Notes: generated by a model not told the origin, from the letters alone. A stretch of DNA of 64,000 nucleotides from FEN-1088 sp031407985 (GCA_031407985.1 JANOJB010000133.1:1-64000); one strand, 5' to 3'. Shown: positions 35,573-45,003, counted from the stretch's first letter. A program made the numbers and translations.

Positions 35573-37518
35573 ACAGCCGATCCGCCTACCGACTATTCAC
35601 CGCCAGCCTGCTTTCCCTGATGTTCTTGGCCCCCCCGGCACGGGCCCAGATGGGCATGGGGGGAATGGGCCGCCCCGGGGGCGGAATGCCCAATGCCCCC
35701 ATGGGCCAACAGCCGAAAGACGAAGGCCCCGCCCAGCAGGCTCCCGAGGAAACCGAACTGCCCGCGGATCTAGAGCCCCTGGGCGGATACGCGGATCAAA
35801 ACCGTCGACGCGCCCAGATGTTCGAACTGGACGGGTATTTCAGGCTGCGCACGGATTACATGCACGCCTTCAACATGGGCCAGGGCTATTCGAACATGCC
35901 CCGGGTGGGGGCGATCCCCCCGTCCGCGGGACAATCGCAGTGGACGTACTCCGCCACACGCCCCGGGCTGCCACCTTTCCCGCTTGCCGCCAGCTGCCTG
36001 GTCCCGGGACCAGACGTCACGAATGCGAATGTCAACGCCACCAACGGGGGGACGTGCAACGGCAACAAGAATATCTCGACCGCCGCTATCCGCCTGCGCT
36101 TGGAGCCGACACTGAACGTCACCGATCAGGTGCGTGTGCGGTCACAGATCGACGTTCTCGACAACACGATCATGGGCTCGACACCGGACGGGCTAGCCGG
36201 CCTGACGCGCCCCTACAGCGACATGGTTCCCGCGGCGCCGATACCGTTTCTCTACACCAACCAGGATCCGCCCGAGGTGGGTCAAAATGGATACCTTTCC
36301 AGCATTCGCGCCAAACGCGCCTGGGCCGAGATCGACACCGAGTTTGGCTCGCTTCGCTTCGGGCGGATGCCGTGGCACTTCGGTCGCGGTATGTCTTACA
36401 ACGACGGAAGTTGCCCGGACTGCACCGGCGGTACCACTGTCGACCGGATCGCTCTGCTCACCGAGACCTATGCACACCAGGTCACCTTGGCGCTCGACTA
36501 TGGCGCCCAGGGACTGACATCGAACCAGACGTCGCTGGGACGCATCAATCCCAACGGCTATCCAATTGACCTCGGACAGAACGATGACGTTTGGCAATAC
36601 ATGTTCGCGATCACCAAGATCGACAAGCCCGTACAGCTGCGTGAACGAATCGACCGCGGCGAAATCGTAATGAACTACGGCCTCCAGCTTGTCTATCGCA
36701 CGCAGGACATGGCCAACCAAGATACCTCGTGCGTCCCGACTCTGGAGAAGCCGACGCCCGATCCCGGGTGCCTGGCGGCTCCCGTCACCGGCGATCGCGC
36801 TGCGTCCCTGCGAGATATCAAGGCCTACCTAATCCAACCAAACGTGTGGATGAAGCTGTATTACCGGGCGCTGACGGTGGAATTCGAGGGGACGGGCCTA
36901 TACGGCGGGATGAACAAGGGCGGTGTGCTCTTGGATCCAGCCGACACTGAAAAGGCTGTCACGTTCCGCCAGTGGGGTGGCGTGTTGGCCAGTGAACTTC
37001 GGCTCTATCGGGACGCGTTTTTCGTGGGCCTCGAGACCGGTGGCGCCAGCGGCGATCAGGCGGAAGACCCCAGCCAGTATCTCAACTACCGTTGGCGATT
37101 CGTCCGTCAGCCATTCGGGGATCGCAGCATCCGCGACTTCAAGTTCTCGCCCGACTACCACGTGGATTCCATCCTGTTCCGGCACATTCTGGGAACCGTC
37201 ACGAACGCGATCTATGTGAAGCCGGCGGTCTCCTACTGGTTCGACTTGCAGAAGAGCCGGCAGGTCGGTTTGTCGGGAAGTTTTGTGTACAGCGTCGCGC
37301 AGGTCCCGGTGTCCACGCCGGGCAACGATCTCGGGTACGGGCTGGAGATGAATGTCAGCGCCAGCTACCGCAACACCGCCGAGGGTTTCTACGCGGGCAT
37401 GAACTGGGGCGTGTTGTGGCCGATGGGCGCGCTCGATCGCCCTGCCGCTATCTGGGGGGCCAATTCCGATGCGAAGGCCGCCCAGGTCCTGCGCGGGTTT
37501 CTCGGCGTGAAGTTCTAG
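35569..37518 (+). CDS. Large outer-membrane porin-like protein (TIGR04551-like)
   Basis: A 649-residue protein. The signal is cleaved near PARAQ; a Met/Gly/Pro-rich linker (MGMGGMGRPGGG) follows. From about residue 80 it is a long series of alternating hydrophobic and aromatic stretches (FELDGYFRLRTDYMHAFN, SLRFGRMPWHFGRGMSY, YRNTAEGFYAGMNWG) that ends FLGVKF with a terminal Phe, as in outer-membrane barrels. The architecture matches a myxobacterial family I know as TIGR04551. The start is GTG overlapping the epimerase stop by 4 bp. The substrate is unknown. Confidence 0.7.
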   Translation: MNSRSAYRLFTASLLSLMFLAPPARAQMGMGGMGRPGGGMPNAPMGQQPKDEGPAQQAPEETELPADLEPLGGYADQNRRRAQMFELDGYFRLRTDYMHAFNMGQGYSNMPRVGAIPPSAGQSQWTYSATRPGLPPFPLAASCLVPGPDVTNANVNATNGGTCNGNKNISTAAIRLRLEPTLNVTDQVRVRSQIDVLDNTIMGSTPDGLAGLTRPYSDMVPAAPIPFLYTNQDPPEVGQNGYLSSIRAKRAWAEIDTEFGSLRFGRMPWHFGRGMSYNDGSCPDCTGGTTVDRIALLTETYAHQVTLALDYGAQGLTSNQTSLGRINPNGYPIDLGQNDDVWQYMFAITKIDKPVQLRERIDRGEIVMNYGLQLVYRTQDMANQDTSCVPTLEKPTPDPGCLAAPVTGDRAASLRDIKAYLIQPNVWMKLYYRALTVEFEGTGLYGGMNKGGVLLDPADTEKAVTFRQWGGVLASELRLYRDAFFVGLETGGASGDQAEDPSQYLNYRWRFVRQPFGDRSIRDFKFSPDYHVDSILFRHILGTVTNAIYVKPAVSYWFDLQKSRQVGLSGSFVYSVAQVPVSTPGNDLGYGLEMNVSASYRNTAEGFYAGMNWGVLWPMGALDRPAAIWGANSDAKAAQVLRGFLGVKF

Positions 37519-37575
37519 CGAACGCTGCGGCTGCCTGGACGCTCGCTGCGGGTAGGGTCAGGCGCCCAGCCCACG

Positions 37576-38475
37576 CTACTTCTTCTTGGGTCTGGCGGCC
37601 GCGTTCAGGCCCTTGATGCGCTCCTCGGCGTCCTTGCGTGATGCCGCGTCCTCCGACGTTCCATACTCAAGGTAATTGCGGAACGCGTTCGCCGCATCCT
37701 CCGTCCGCCTCTCCTGGGCATAAAGGATGCCCAGGTCGTAATACGCCTTCGCCAGTTTGGGACTGTGTCCGATCGCCAGCTCGTATTCCTTGATCGCCAG
37801 ATCGGTCTCGCGCTGGCGGCGATAGACAGTTGCCAGGTTGAAATGCTGTTCGCCGTCGTTGGGGTTGATGACCAACGCCTTCTTGAACGCGGCGATCGCC
37901 CCGGGCTTGTCGTCAGCCTTGATCATGGCCACACCCAGGTTGCTCCAGGCCGAAGCCTGGCTGGGCTGCAGTTCGGTCGCCTTGGTCAGATGCACGATAG
38001 CATTCTTGTGGTCACCCTTCTGCCGGTACGCAAATCCCAGACTCACCCGCACCTCGTACGTGTTCGGCGCCAGCGCCACGGACGTTTCCATTTCCTTGAT
38101 GCCCTCGTCGACCCTCTTCAGTCGCGCGTACGCCGCGCCCAGGTTCCCATGCGCGACGGCGTCCTTGGGCTCCAACGCCACCACTTTTTCATAGTTGGCC
38201 GCCGCCTTCTCGTAGTTGCCCTGCGACCGCCACAGGTTTCCCAGCGTCAGGTGGGCAGCCGCGTACTTCGGGCGCGCGATGATGGCCTTTTCCACCTCCG
38301 CGATCGCCTCCACAACCTTCCCATCGCGCTTCAGTTGCAATGCCAGGTTGTAGTGCACGGCCGCCTGATCGGCCCAAGCCGGGGTCGCGGCGAAAACAAT
38401 CAGACCCAACGCGCCAGCCATCACGATCACGGTCGCCCACACCGGCTTCGCGGTTCGGGTGTTTCTGCTACGCAT
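37576..38475 (-). CDS. Secreted TPR-repeat protein
   Basis: A 299-residue protein with a signal peptide ending near TPAWAD and about seven TPR units (for example VHYNLALQLKRDGKVVEAI, AHLTLGNLWRSQGNYEKAA, WSNLGVAMIKADDKPGAI, AYYDLGILYAQERRTEDAA). It ends in a Lys-rich tail (RPKKK). TPRs bind protein partners; the partner is unknown. The ATG at 38475 has GGAGG at good distance. It is divergent from the FTR1 permease gene. Confidence 0.85.
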   Translation of the reverse strand: MRSRNTRTAKPVWATVIVMAGALGLIVFAATPAWADQAAVHYNLALQLKRDGKVVEAIAEVEKAIIARPKYAAAHLTLGNLWRSQGNYEKAAANYEKVVALEPKDAVAHGNLGAAYARLKRVDEGIKEMETSVALAPNTYEVRVSLGFAYRQKGDHKNAIVHLTKATELQPSQASAWSNLGVAMIKADDKPGAIAAFKKALVINPNDGEQHFNLATVYRRQRETDLAIKEYELAIGHSPKLAKAYYDLGILYAQERRTEDAANAFRNYLEYGTSEDAASRKDAEERIKGLNAAARPKKK

Positions 38476-38584
38476 CAAATGACCTCCGTGAACCTCGGGA
38501 CCGCAGCAGGGACGCGCGGTGCCGGTCCGGTATTCAGGTTAACACTGCCCCCCGCGAGACGGCGCGCTATAGTCGCCCTTCCCG

Positions 38585-39406
38585 ATGTTGCAGGCGCTGC
38601 TGGTCACCTTTCGCGAGGGTTTGGAATCGTTCTTGATCGTGGGCGTCATAGCGGGCTACCTGCGCAAGACCGGCCGGACCGATCTGATGCGCGGCCTGCG
38701 TGTCGGCTTGCTGCTCTCACTGATCACGTGCCTGGGAGGCGCCTACCTTTGGCAACTGGTGCCCAATCAGCCTCTGTATGAAGGCGTTGCCGCGTTGGTG
38801 GCGGCGGGTTTGGTCGGAGCCCTGTTGGCCCAGATGTTGCGAATGGGCCGCCGCATGAAGGGCGAAATCGAAGCCCGTGTCGCGCGCGTCTCGGGCACGG
38901 GGCAGGACGCTGATTCCGCCTCGCCGGGTGCGCGGCCATCGCTGGCGATGCTGGCCGGCATTGCGACCGTGACCACGTTGCTGGTCACACGCGAAGGCCT
39001 GGAGGCGGTGCTTTATCTTGGCATCCAGATCCGAATGGCCGGCTCTGGAACGGCGGCTAGTCTGATCGGCGCGGCGTCCGGCCTGGTCCTGGCGTCCCTG
39101 GTGGCCTGGATCTGGAGTCGCTACGCCCATCGATTGAACCTGGGAGTCGTTCTCAAGGTCACCGCGGTTTTTCTGACGCTGTTTCTGTTCCAGCTGGTCG
39201 TCTTCGGTGTGCACGAACTGGCGGAGAGTGGCGTCATCGAGGGCAGTCAGGGCTTCCACGACGCGACCGAGGCCATGGGGCCGGACGGATTCATTGGCCA
39301 CCTGTTGTCCTATTCGTTGCTGGCGGCTCCGCTGGTGTACATGCTGTGGAACCGGCGTGGCCGGGACGCTGCCGGTCGTCGGCCCCGTCCGACGGCACCC
39401 GCCTAG
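38585..39406 (+). CDS. FTR1-family iron permease
   Basis: A 273-residue membrane protein with about seven hydrophobic segments. Two REGLE motifs (FREGLESFL near residue 10 and TREGLEAVL near 137) are the iron-binding signature of FTR1/EfeU-type permeases. It imports ferric or ferrous iron across the inner membrane, usually with a periplasmic partner. No EfeO or EfeB is next to it. It is divergent from the TPR gene and convergent with the GNAT gene. Confidence 0.9.
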   Translation: MLQALLVTFREGLESFLIVGVIAGYLRKTGRTDLMRGLRVGLLLSLITCLGGAYLWQLVPNQPLYEGVAALVAAGLVGALLAQMLRMGRRMKGEIEARVARVSGTGQDADSASPGARPSLAMLAGIATVTTLLVTREGLEAVLYLGIQIRMAGSGTAASLIGAASGLVLASLVAWIWSRYAHRLNLGVVLKVTAVFLTLFLFQLVVFGVHELAESGVIEGSQGFHDATEAMGPDGFIGHLLSYSLLAAPLVYMLWNRRGRDAAGRRPRPTAPA

Positions 39407-39417
39407 CGCGTGCGCCC

Positions 39418-40092
39418 TTAGGGGTCCAACCTGCGACGCAGGACGCGCGCGATCGGCTGAAAACCCAGGCGTTCATACAACCGTTCGGCGCCACGGTTGT
39501 CGCTCCACACCGTCAGCACCAATTCCACGGCCCCGCGCCGGCGCGCCCACCCGGCAGCCGCGTGCATGAGAGCGGTGCCGATTCCGCCGCCGCGGTGTCC
39601 TTCGTCCACCACGATCTCGTCGACATGCGCGCGACGTCGGGGCGTCATCGCGGGATCGCGTGGCGTGTCGACCACCTTCAAGCTGACATAGCCACGTATC
39701 GGATCTTCGCGAAGACCTGATTTCTCCGCGACCAGAATCACCGACGACGGATCCATGGTTGCACTTGATTTTGGTTCCGCCACGGCTGGGTCAGGCGCGA
39801 CGCGAAAATAGTCGGGCAACAGGCGGGCGTGCGCGTGTTCATTCTGGCGCCGCAGGTTTGCCAGTGCGGCGCCGTCCCATTGCTCCACGGGGCGAATCCG
39901 AACCGCGGTCCGCCCGGACTGAATGGCCGCGGACGTGTCCCGACGGAGGGGGGCCGGAGCACGCCGGCGTTCGCCCTTGTTTTTGCCCCCGGACTTGCCC
40001 CCGGACTTGCCCCCTACATTGCCCCCGACATTGCCCCCGGACTTGCCGGTCGCGCCCCGACGCCCTTCAGTCTTTGCGATCGCTCTGGCCAT
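39418..40092 (-). CDS. GNAT-family acetyltransferase with a Gly-rich repeat tail at its N-terminus
   Basis: A 224-residue protein. The N-terminal 50 residues are Lys/Gly-rich with tandem NVGG and KSGG units, encoded by a 12-bp repeat. From residue 65 a GNAT domain begins (IRPVEQWDGAALANLR), with acetyl-CoA-binding VDEIVVDEGHRGGGIGTALM and the C-terminal VWSDNRGAERLYERLGF. The substrate is unknown. GGAG lies seven bases before the ATG. It overlaps the EI gene by 26 bp at its start and is the last gene of the PTS block, so it may be cotranscribed. Confidence 0.8.
   Translation of the reverse strand: MARAIAKTEGRRGATGKSGGNVGGNVGGKSGGKSGGKNKGERRRAPAPLRRDTSAAIQSGRTAVRIRPVEQWDGAALANLRRQNEHAHARLLPDYFRVAPDPAVAEPKSSATMDPSSVILVAEKSGLREDPIRGYVSLKVVDTPRDPAMTPRRRAHVDEIVVDEGHRGGGIGTALMHAAAGWARRRGAVELVLTVWSDNRGAERLYERLGFQPIARVLRRRLDP
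39982..40047. repeat. About five tandem copies of a 12-bp unit inside the GNAT gene
   Basis: On the plus strand the unit is close to TTGCCCCCGGAC, with variants containing TACA or GACA. It encodes the NVGG/KSGG repeats of the GNAT N-terminus on the minus strand. Units of 12 bp keep the frame, so the tail length can vary between strains. Confidence 0.8.
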
Positions 40093-41833
40093 CGTCCAGC
40101 TCCGCCGGGAAGCGGTCGTACATGGCCTTGTAGACCAGATCCTCGACCTCGCTCTCGGTCCGCAGCGACAGTGCCGTGGTCGCCAGGCGCTGCGCTTCGT
40201 CCAGGCTGCTGGCGCGGATGATCGACTTGACCACCGGGATCTGGCGCGGCGCCATCGACAGGTTTCGCAGGCCAAGGCCCATCAACACCAGCACCAGCAC
40301 CGGATCACCCGCCATGTCCCCACACATCGCCACCTCGCGCTGGTGCATGGCGGCGCCGGTCACGATCTGGCGCAAGGCACGCATGATCGCCGGATGCAGC
40401 GGGTGGTACAGATACCCGACGTGTTCGTTCTCGCGGTCGGCCGCTAGCGAGTACTGGATCAGATCGTTCGTCCCGATGCTCAGAAACTCGGACTCCTCGG
40501 CCAACAGGTCGGCGATCATCGCGGCGCTGGGGGTTTCGACCATCGCGCCCAGCGGCACCTCGGGATCGTGAGCGATACCTTCGCGTTTCAGGTCTGCGCA
40601 AACTTCCTGGCAGATCGCCCTGGCCATCCGAAGTTCCGCCACTCCGGAGACCAGCGGAAACAAAATTCGGGAAGGGCCAACCGCGGCGGCACGATACAAC
40701 GCCCGCAACTGCGTTCTGAAAACGTCCGGGCGGTGGAACGAATAGCGGATCGATCGCAGACCCAATGACGGATTCTGCCCGCTTGGCATGCGAACCGCCG
40801 GCGGCATCTTGTCGCCCCCCAGATCCAGCGTCCGGAAGGTAATCGTCCGCCCCGCCGCGCTCTTCAAGGCGGCAACGGCATGGGCGTACTGTTCCGCCTC
40901 GGTTGGCAGATCCAAGCGCTCCAGATACAAGAACTCAGTTCTGAACAGCCCGACCGATTCCGCCCCCAACTCGACCGCGGCGGGGATCTCCTCCATCAGC
41001 TCGATATTGGCCGCCAGATGCAAACGAACGCCGTCCAGGGTCTGGGCGGGCGCGTCCCGCATCGACGTCAGAACCTGGGCCCGCGCACGCTGGTTCAGCG
41101 CGCGTGTCTGGTATTTTCGCAGAGCCAAGTCGTCCGGATCCAGGATCACCTCGCCCCGGGTCCCGTCGACGACCATCTTGACGCCGGACCAGACCTTGTG
41201 CCCCAAGCCCTCGACCCCCGCCACGTATGGCATTCCCAAAGCCCGCGCGACGATTGCCGTGTGAGACGTCCGCCCTCCCCCTTCCGAACAAACCCCCGCC
41301 ACTTCGGCGCGCCCCAACTGCGCGGTATCCGCCGGCGACAGATCGTGGGCAACGACGATACTGCCCTCCGGGGCCTCCTCGGCGTTGGTCTCGACCATGC
41401 CCATCAGGTTGCGAAGAAGACGTTCGCCGACGACGGCGATATCGCTGCTGCGGTCGCGGAAATAAGGATCCTCGATGCGATCGAATACCGCCTGGATCTG
41501 GTCCAACGCCTTCCGCACCGCCCACTCGGCGCCGGTCTGCTGATCGCGCACGATCTTTCGCGCGACATCCACCAAATGCACGTCCTGCAGCATCAGGCGG
41601 TGTGCCTCCAGGATGCGGTACTGATGATCGTCGTGCTCGCGTTCGGCGATCTGTTCTTGAATCTTCGCCAGCTGCGCGTCGGTGTGGGCCAGCGCTCCCT
41701 CGAAGCGTCGCAGTTCGGCCTCCACCGCATCCTTTGCAATCCGGCGCTCATGCACCTCGACCCGACTGCCCAGAACGTGCGCGATCCCAATCGCGATGCC
41801 AGGCGAAGCGCTGACCCCGGTCAATCGCTCCAT
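40067..41833 (-). CDS. ptsI: Phosphoenolpyruvate-protein phosphotransferase (PTS enzyme I)
   Basis: A 588-residue EI. The swivelling domain has the phosphoryl-carrying His in GGRTSHTAIVARA (His 191). The PEP-binding barrel includes VGLFRTEFLYLER and the catalytic Cys region AMCGDMAGDP. EI takes phosphate from PEP and gives it to HPr. No PTS sugar permease is in the window, and the genes around it (HPr, EIIA-Man, HPr kinase, RapZ, PtsN) are regulatory, so this EI is likely to feed a signalling phosphorelay. ATG overlaps the HPr stop by one base. Confidence 0.95.
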   Translation of the reverse strand: MERLTGVSASPGIAIGIAHVLGSRVEVHERRIAKDAVEAELRRFEGALAHTDAQLAKIQEQIAEREHDDHQYRILEAHRLMLQDVHLVDVARKIVRDQQTGAEWAVRKALDQIQAVFDRIEDPYFRDRSSDIAVVGERLLRNLMGMVETNAEEAPEGSIVVAHDLSPADTAQLGRAEVAGVCSEGGGRTSHTAIVARALGMPYVAGVEGLGHKVWSGVKMVVDGTRGEVILDPDDLALRKYQTRALNQRARAQVLTSMRDAPAQTLDGVRLHLAANIELMEEIPAAVELGAESVGLFRTEFLYLERLDLPTEAEQYAHAVAALKSAAGRTITFRTLDLGGDKMPPAVRMPSGQNPSLGLRSIRYSFHRPDVFRTQLRALYRAAAVGPSRILFPLVSGVAELRMARAICQEVCADLKREGIAHDPEVPLGAMVETPSAAMIADLLAEESEFLSIGTNDLIQYSLAADRENEHVGYLYHPLHPAIMRALRQIVTGAAMHQREVAMCGDMAGDPVLVLVLMGLGLRNLSMAPRQIPVVKSIIRASSLDEAQRLATTALSLRTESEVEDLVYKAMYDRFPAELDDGQSDRKD

Positions 41834-42111
41834 CAGGGATCGACCCCTTCACCAAAGCCGCCGTCGACCAATTCGGCCAGCGCCGCGACCGCAGCCTCGG
41901 CGTCATCGCCCTCGCAGATCACGGTCATCGACATGCCGTGGGCGGCGACCAGGGTCAACAGCCCCATGATGCTCTTGCCGTTGGCTTCGTTCTCGTCTTT
42001 GACCACACGCACGTCGGCCCTGAATTTATTGGCCAGTTGCACGAATTTCACGGCCGCCCGGGCATGCATCCCCAGGCGGTTCCTGATCTTGACCCGCCGT
42101 TCGGCGTTCAC
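41833..42111 (-). CDS. ptsH: HPr phosphocarrier protein
   Basis: A 92-residue HPr with both regulatory sites: the phosphoryl-carrying His 16 in NRLGMHARAA, and Ser 47 in NGKSIMGL, the site for HPr kinase/phosphorylase. The latter enzyme is encoded two genes upstream, so Ser phosphorylation is likely. The Ser site plus a linked HprK is typical of Gram-positive bacteria and of several proteobacteria. It overlaps the EIIA gene by 4 bp and EI by one base. Confidence 0.95.
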   Translation of the reverse strand: MNAERRVKIRNRLGMHARAAVKFVQLANKFRADVRVVKDENEANGKSIMGLLTLVAAHGMSMTVICEGDDAEAAVAALAELVDGGFGEGVDP

Positions 42112-42557
42112 CGGTCCAGCTCCTCAAGCACCACGCGGCCCGTCAACTCGGAGCCAAGCCGAATCGAGCGCCGTCCGACATCGCGCAACTGTTGAGCCAG
42201 TTCGGGAGGACGCGGCTCGCACCGATCGATGGTGGCCAGTTTCAGCAGCATGGGAAGGTTCACGCCACACACCACCTCGGCCGGCCGCGAACCGTCCAGC
42301 ATCGCCATGCACGCCTGATAAGGCGACGATCCCTGCAAATCAACAAGCAGCACCACCCCCGCGCCCGCGTCCACCTGTTCACAGGCACGTCCGACGCGCT
42401 CCAAGGTTTCGTCGAAGGTCTCGTCCATCGATATGGAGACCGGGACAGCCCCGGGCAAAGGCCCGAGGATCGCGGCCACCGCCTGCAACAGGCAATCGGC
42501 CGCTCCACCGTGGGTAACCACGACCAGACCAACCTGGGGACCTTGCGGGGACATCAT
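42108..42557 (-). CDS. PTS EIIA component, mannose-type
   Basis: A 149-residue EIIA-Man fold protein. The phosphoryl His is H16 in LVVVTHGGAA, and VVLLVDLQGSSPYQA fits the family region equivalent to TDLFGGSP. It receives phosphate from HPr. No EIIB, EIIC or EIID gene follows, so it is probably a regulatory acceptor. It lies 29 bp after rapZ and overlaps HPr by 4 bp. Confidence 0.85.
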   Translation of the reverse strand: MMSPQGPQVGLVVVTHGGAADCLLQAVAAILGPLPGAVPVSISMDETFDETLERVGRACEQVDAGAGVVLLVDLQGSSPYQACMAMLDGSRPAEVVCGVNLPMLLKLATIDRCEPRPPELAQQLRDVGRRSIRLGSELTGRVVLEELDR

Positions 42558-42586
42558 GCTATTTGCCGGCGCCTAGTGTACGTCAT

Positions 42587-43438
42587 TCAGGCCCCTCCGC
42601 CGCGCCCGACGTCCCGATGCCGAACCGAGACCGCGAAGGTTGCGCCGATCTGACCCGCGATCTCCCGGACGATCGCCACCGAGCGGTGCTGTCCCCCCGT
42701 GCAACCGATCGCAATCGTCGCGTGTGACTTGCCCTCTTTCTCGAAACCCAGCAGGGAAAGTCGCAACAGGTCGATCGCCTTGGCCAGATAGACTTGGGTA
42801 TCGGGATGGTCCAGGACGAAACGCCGCACCGGTTCATCCTCGCCCGTCAACGGAGCCAGTTCCTTCACGAAAAATGGGTTCGGCAGGAAGCGGACATCCA
42901 GCACGATATCGGCCTCGGGCGGCAAACCATTCTTGAACCCGAACGACATCAGGGCAACCGATAGCTTCTCCCCCGCCTCTTTGTGACGCTCCTGAATCAG
43001 CGCCCGCAACGAATGCACGGTCAGCCCGCCGGTGTCGATGACCGCATCCGCTTCCTGGCGCATGGGGACCAGTTGGTTTCGTTCCGCCGCCAGGGCCGCG
43101 TGAATGTCCGTGACCATCAGCGGATGCCGGCGGCGGGTCTCGGAAAACCGCCGAATCAGAACATCGTCGGGGGCGTCAAGGAACAGCGTCTCGACCCGGT
43201 GCCCCGCCTCGCGAATTCCGGCCAAGATCTTTCGACTCTCGGCCAGAAAATCACCCGACCTCGCGTCGATGCCCAGGGCCGCCCGTTCGGGTTCCTGTCG
43301 CGTCGATAGAAGTTCCACGAACTTCGGGAGGAGCGGCAGCGGTAGATTGTCCGCGCAGTAGTAATCCAGATCCTCAAGCGCACGCAGTGCGACCGACTTT
43401 CCCGCTCCGGACACGCCCGTGACGATCACCAACCTCAT
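42587..43438 (-). CDS. rapZ: RNase adapter protein RapZ (YvcJ-like nucleotide-binding protein)
   Basis: A 283-residue protein with Walker A GVSGAGKS (residues 8-15), followed by DYYCADNLP and FLDAPDDVLIRRFSETRRRHP typical of RapZ. The C-terminal half holds the GCTGGQHRSVAI region. In E. coli RapZ controls glmZ and glucosamine-6-phosphate synthase; in other bacteria the target differs, and no glmS or glmZ is visible here. It sits between hprK and EIIA as in many proteobacterial rpoN clusters. Confidence 0.95.
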   Translation of the reverse strand: MRLVIVTGVSGAGKSVALRALEDLDYYCADNLPLPLLPKFVELLSTRQEPERAALGIDARSGDFLAESRKILAGIREAGHRVETLFLDAPDDVLIRRFSETRRRHPLMVTDIHAALAAERNQLVPMRQEADAVIDTGGLTVHSLRALIQERHKEAGEKLSVALMSFGFKNGLPPEADIVLDVRFLPNPFFVKELAPLTGEDEPVRRFVLDHPDTQVYLAKAIDLLRLSLLGFEKEGKSHATIAIGCTGGQHRSVAIVREIAGQIGATFAVSVRHRDVGRGGGA

Positions 43439-43457
43439 CTATTCCCGTCCGGATCCT

Positions 43458-44435
43458 TCATTCGACATCGTCGCGCCAGCGGTTGTCGCGGGCGTCGGCC
43501 AGCGCGCGATCCAGCCGCTCCTGAAACTCACGCGCGGAGTGATGACCTCGTTGTTGCAGCAACCGATTGCGGGCCGCCACCTCGATCAACGAGCTGATGT
43601 TGCGTCCGGGACTGACGGGGATGCGCAGCAGGGGAACCGGGACCTCCAAGATGGGATAGACCATCTCGTCCAGGCCCAGCCGATCGTGCGCCTCGTTCTG
43701 ATCCCAGCGAATCAGCTCCAGCACCAGTTCAATTTTCTTCTCGTCGCGAACGGCGGCGACGCCGAACATGTCTTTGATGTTGATGATCCCCAACCCCCGG
43801 ATCTCCATGTGGTGCTTGATCAACTCGGACGCCCAACCGATCAACACGTCGCCGGACGTCCTTCGGACCTCGACCAAGTCGTCGGCAACCAGACGGTGGC
43901 CCCGCATCACCAAATCCAGCGCGGCTTCCGATTTGCCGATTCCGCTTTTACCCAGCAACAGGATTCCCACCCCCAGGACATCGACCAGAACCGCGTGAAT
44001 ACTGGCGGTCGGTGCCAGTTGCAGCTCCAGGTGGGTCTGAATCGAATCGATGGCATGTGACGACAACATCGGCGTACGCAACAACGGAACGCCCAGCCGC
44101 TCGCATGCATCCAGCAAGACCGTCGGGACATCCAGCCCCTTCGTGACCACGATGCAGGCGGGATTCAAAGCTACGAACCCCTCCACCGACTCACGCGCGA
44201 CCGCTTCAGGAAGCGACGCGACATACGAAATTTCGGTCGCCCCAAGGACCTGCGCCCGCTCGGGGTGAACCTGTTTGACGAAGCCGGCCAAGGCCAACCC
44301 CGGTTTCTGAATTCGGGCCACCGTGATGCGCCGGCCCAGTCCCGCCTCGCCCGCCAGCAAGACCAGGCGTAAGCCCGCCTGCTCGTCCAAGAGAGACCGA
44401 ACGGTCAAGACCGGAACGTTTCCCCCAGGAGTCAT
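43458..44435 (-). CDS. hprK: HPr kinase/phosphorylase
   Basis: A 325-residue protein. Walker A is GKSGIGKS (162-169), and the C-terminal catalytic region includes GVAAVRDEKKIELVLEL and the later capping segment. It phosphorylates HPr on Ser 47 and reverses it, coupling PTS phosphorylation to cell energy state. The ATG at 44435 has GGTGG upstream; an upstream ATG at 44471 would add 12 residues. Adjacent to rapZ (19 bp). Confidence 0.95.
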   Translation of the reverse strand: MTPGGNVPVLTVRSLLDEQAGLRLVLLAGEAGLGRRITVARIQKPGLALAGFVKQVHPERAQVLGATEISYVASLPEAVARESVEGFVALNPACIVVTKGLDVPTVLLDACERLGVPLLRTPMLSSHAIDSIQTHLELQLAPTASIHAVLVDVLGVGILLLGKSGIGKSEAALDLVMRGHRLVADDLVEVRRTSGDVLIGWASELIKHHMEIRGLGIINIKDMFGVAAVRDEKKIELVLELIRWDQNEAHDRLGLDEMVYPILEVPVPLLRIPVSPGRNISSLIEVAARNRLLQQRGHHSAREFQERLDRALADARDNRWRDDVE

Positions 44436-44523
44436 GCGCCACCAGTGTAACCCGACCGGCGGGCCCCACATGAAGTAACCCCGACTTCATGCCGTGCGGA
44501 GCGCGCAAGAGCGGGCGCGAATG

Positions 44524-44985
44524 TCAGTATTTTGCGTCCTCGTCCACAATCGCCTGGTACATCGCGACGGCATCCGGCGCCGCCAACAGGCGCTGGCGAA
44601 AGTCGGCGTCCCGAAACAGACGCGACAGGCGTGCCAGAGCCTTCAGGTGCACCCCAGTGGAATTGGCGGGCGCCACCAGCATGAACACCAGATGCGTGGG
44701 TTTGCCATCGATCGAGTCAAATTCGATTCCCGCGCGCGCGCGACCCAGTGCCCCGACCAGACGGCCGACGGCGTCCAGCTTGCCGTGCGGGATAGCTATG
44801 CCGTCACCAATCGCGGTCGATGCCAACAACTCGCGTTCCTCCAGGACTTTGTTCAGGACAGCGGCATCAACGGCCTCGACCCGCTGGGCCAGGTGACGCG
44901 ACAATTCGGCCAACACCGCCGACTTGGTGTCCCCCACCAGATCGGCGACCACCATGTCGGCGGCGAGGAAGTCCGTGACCTTCAT
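44524..44985 (-). CDS. ptsN: PTS EIIA(Ntr) regulatory protein PtsN
   Basis: A 153-residue protein with the phosphoryl His 67 in IGDGIAIPHGKL and the downstream LVFMLVAPANSTGVHL block. PtsN receives phosphate from a PTS relay and modulates nitrogen and potassium regulation in proteobacteria. It is 18 bp downstream of hpf and upstream of hprK, a common rpoN-cluster order. No EI(Ntr) with a GAF domain is present; the EI here lacks that domain. Confidence 0.95.
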   Translation of the reverse strand: MKVTDFLAADMVVADLVGDTKSAVLAELSRHLAQRVEAVDAAVLNKVLEERELLASTAIGDGIAIPHGKLDAVGRLVGALGRARAGIEFDSIDGKPTHLVFMLVAPANSTGVHLKALARLSRLFRDADFRQRLLAAPDAVAMYQAIVDEDAKY

Positions 44986-45003
44986 GGAAAGGTGCCCCGC
45001 CAG

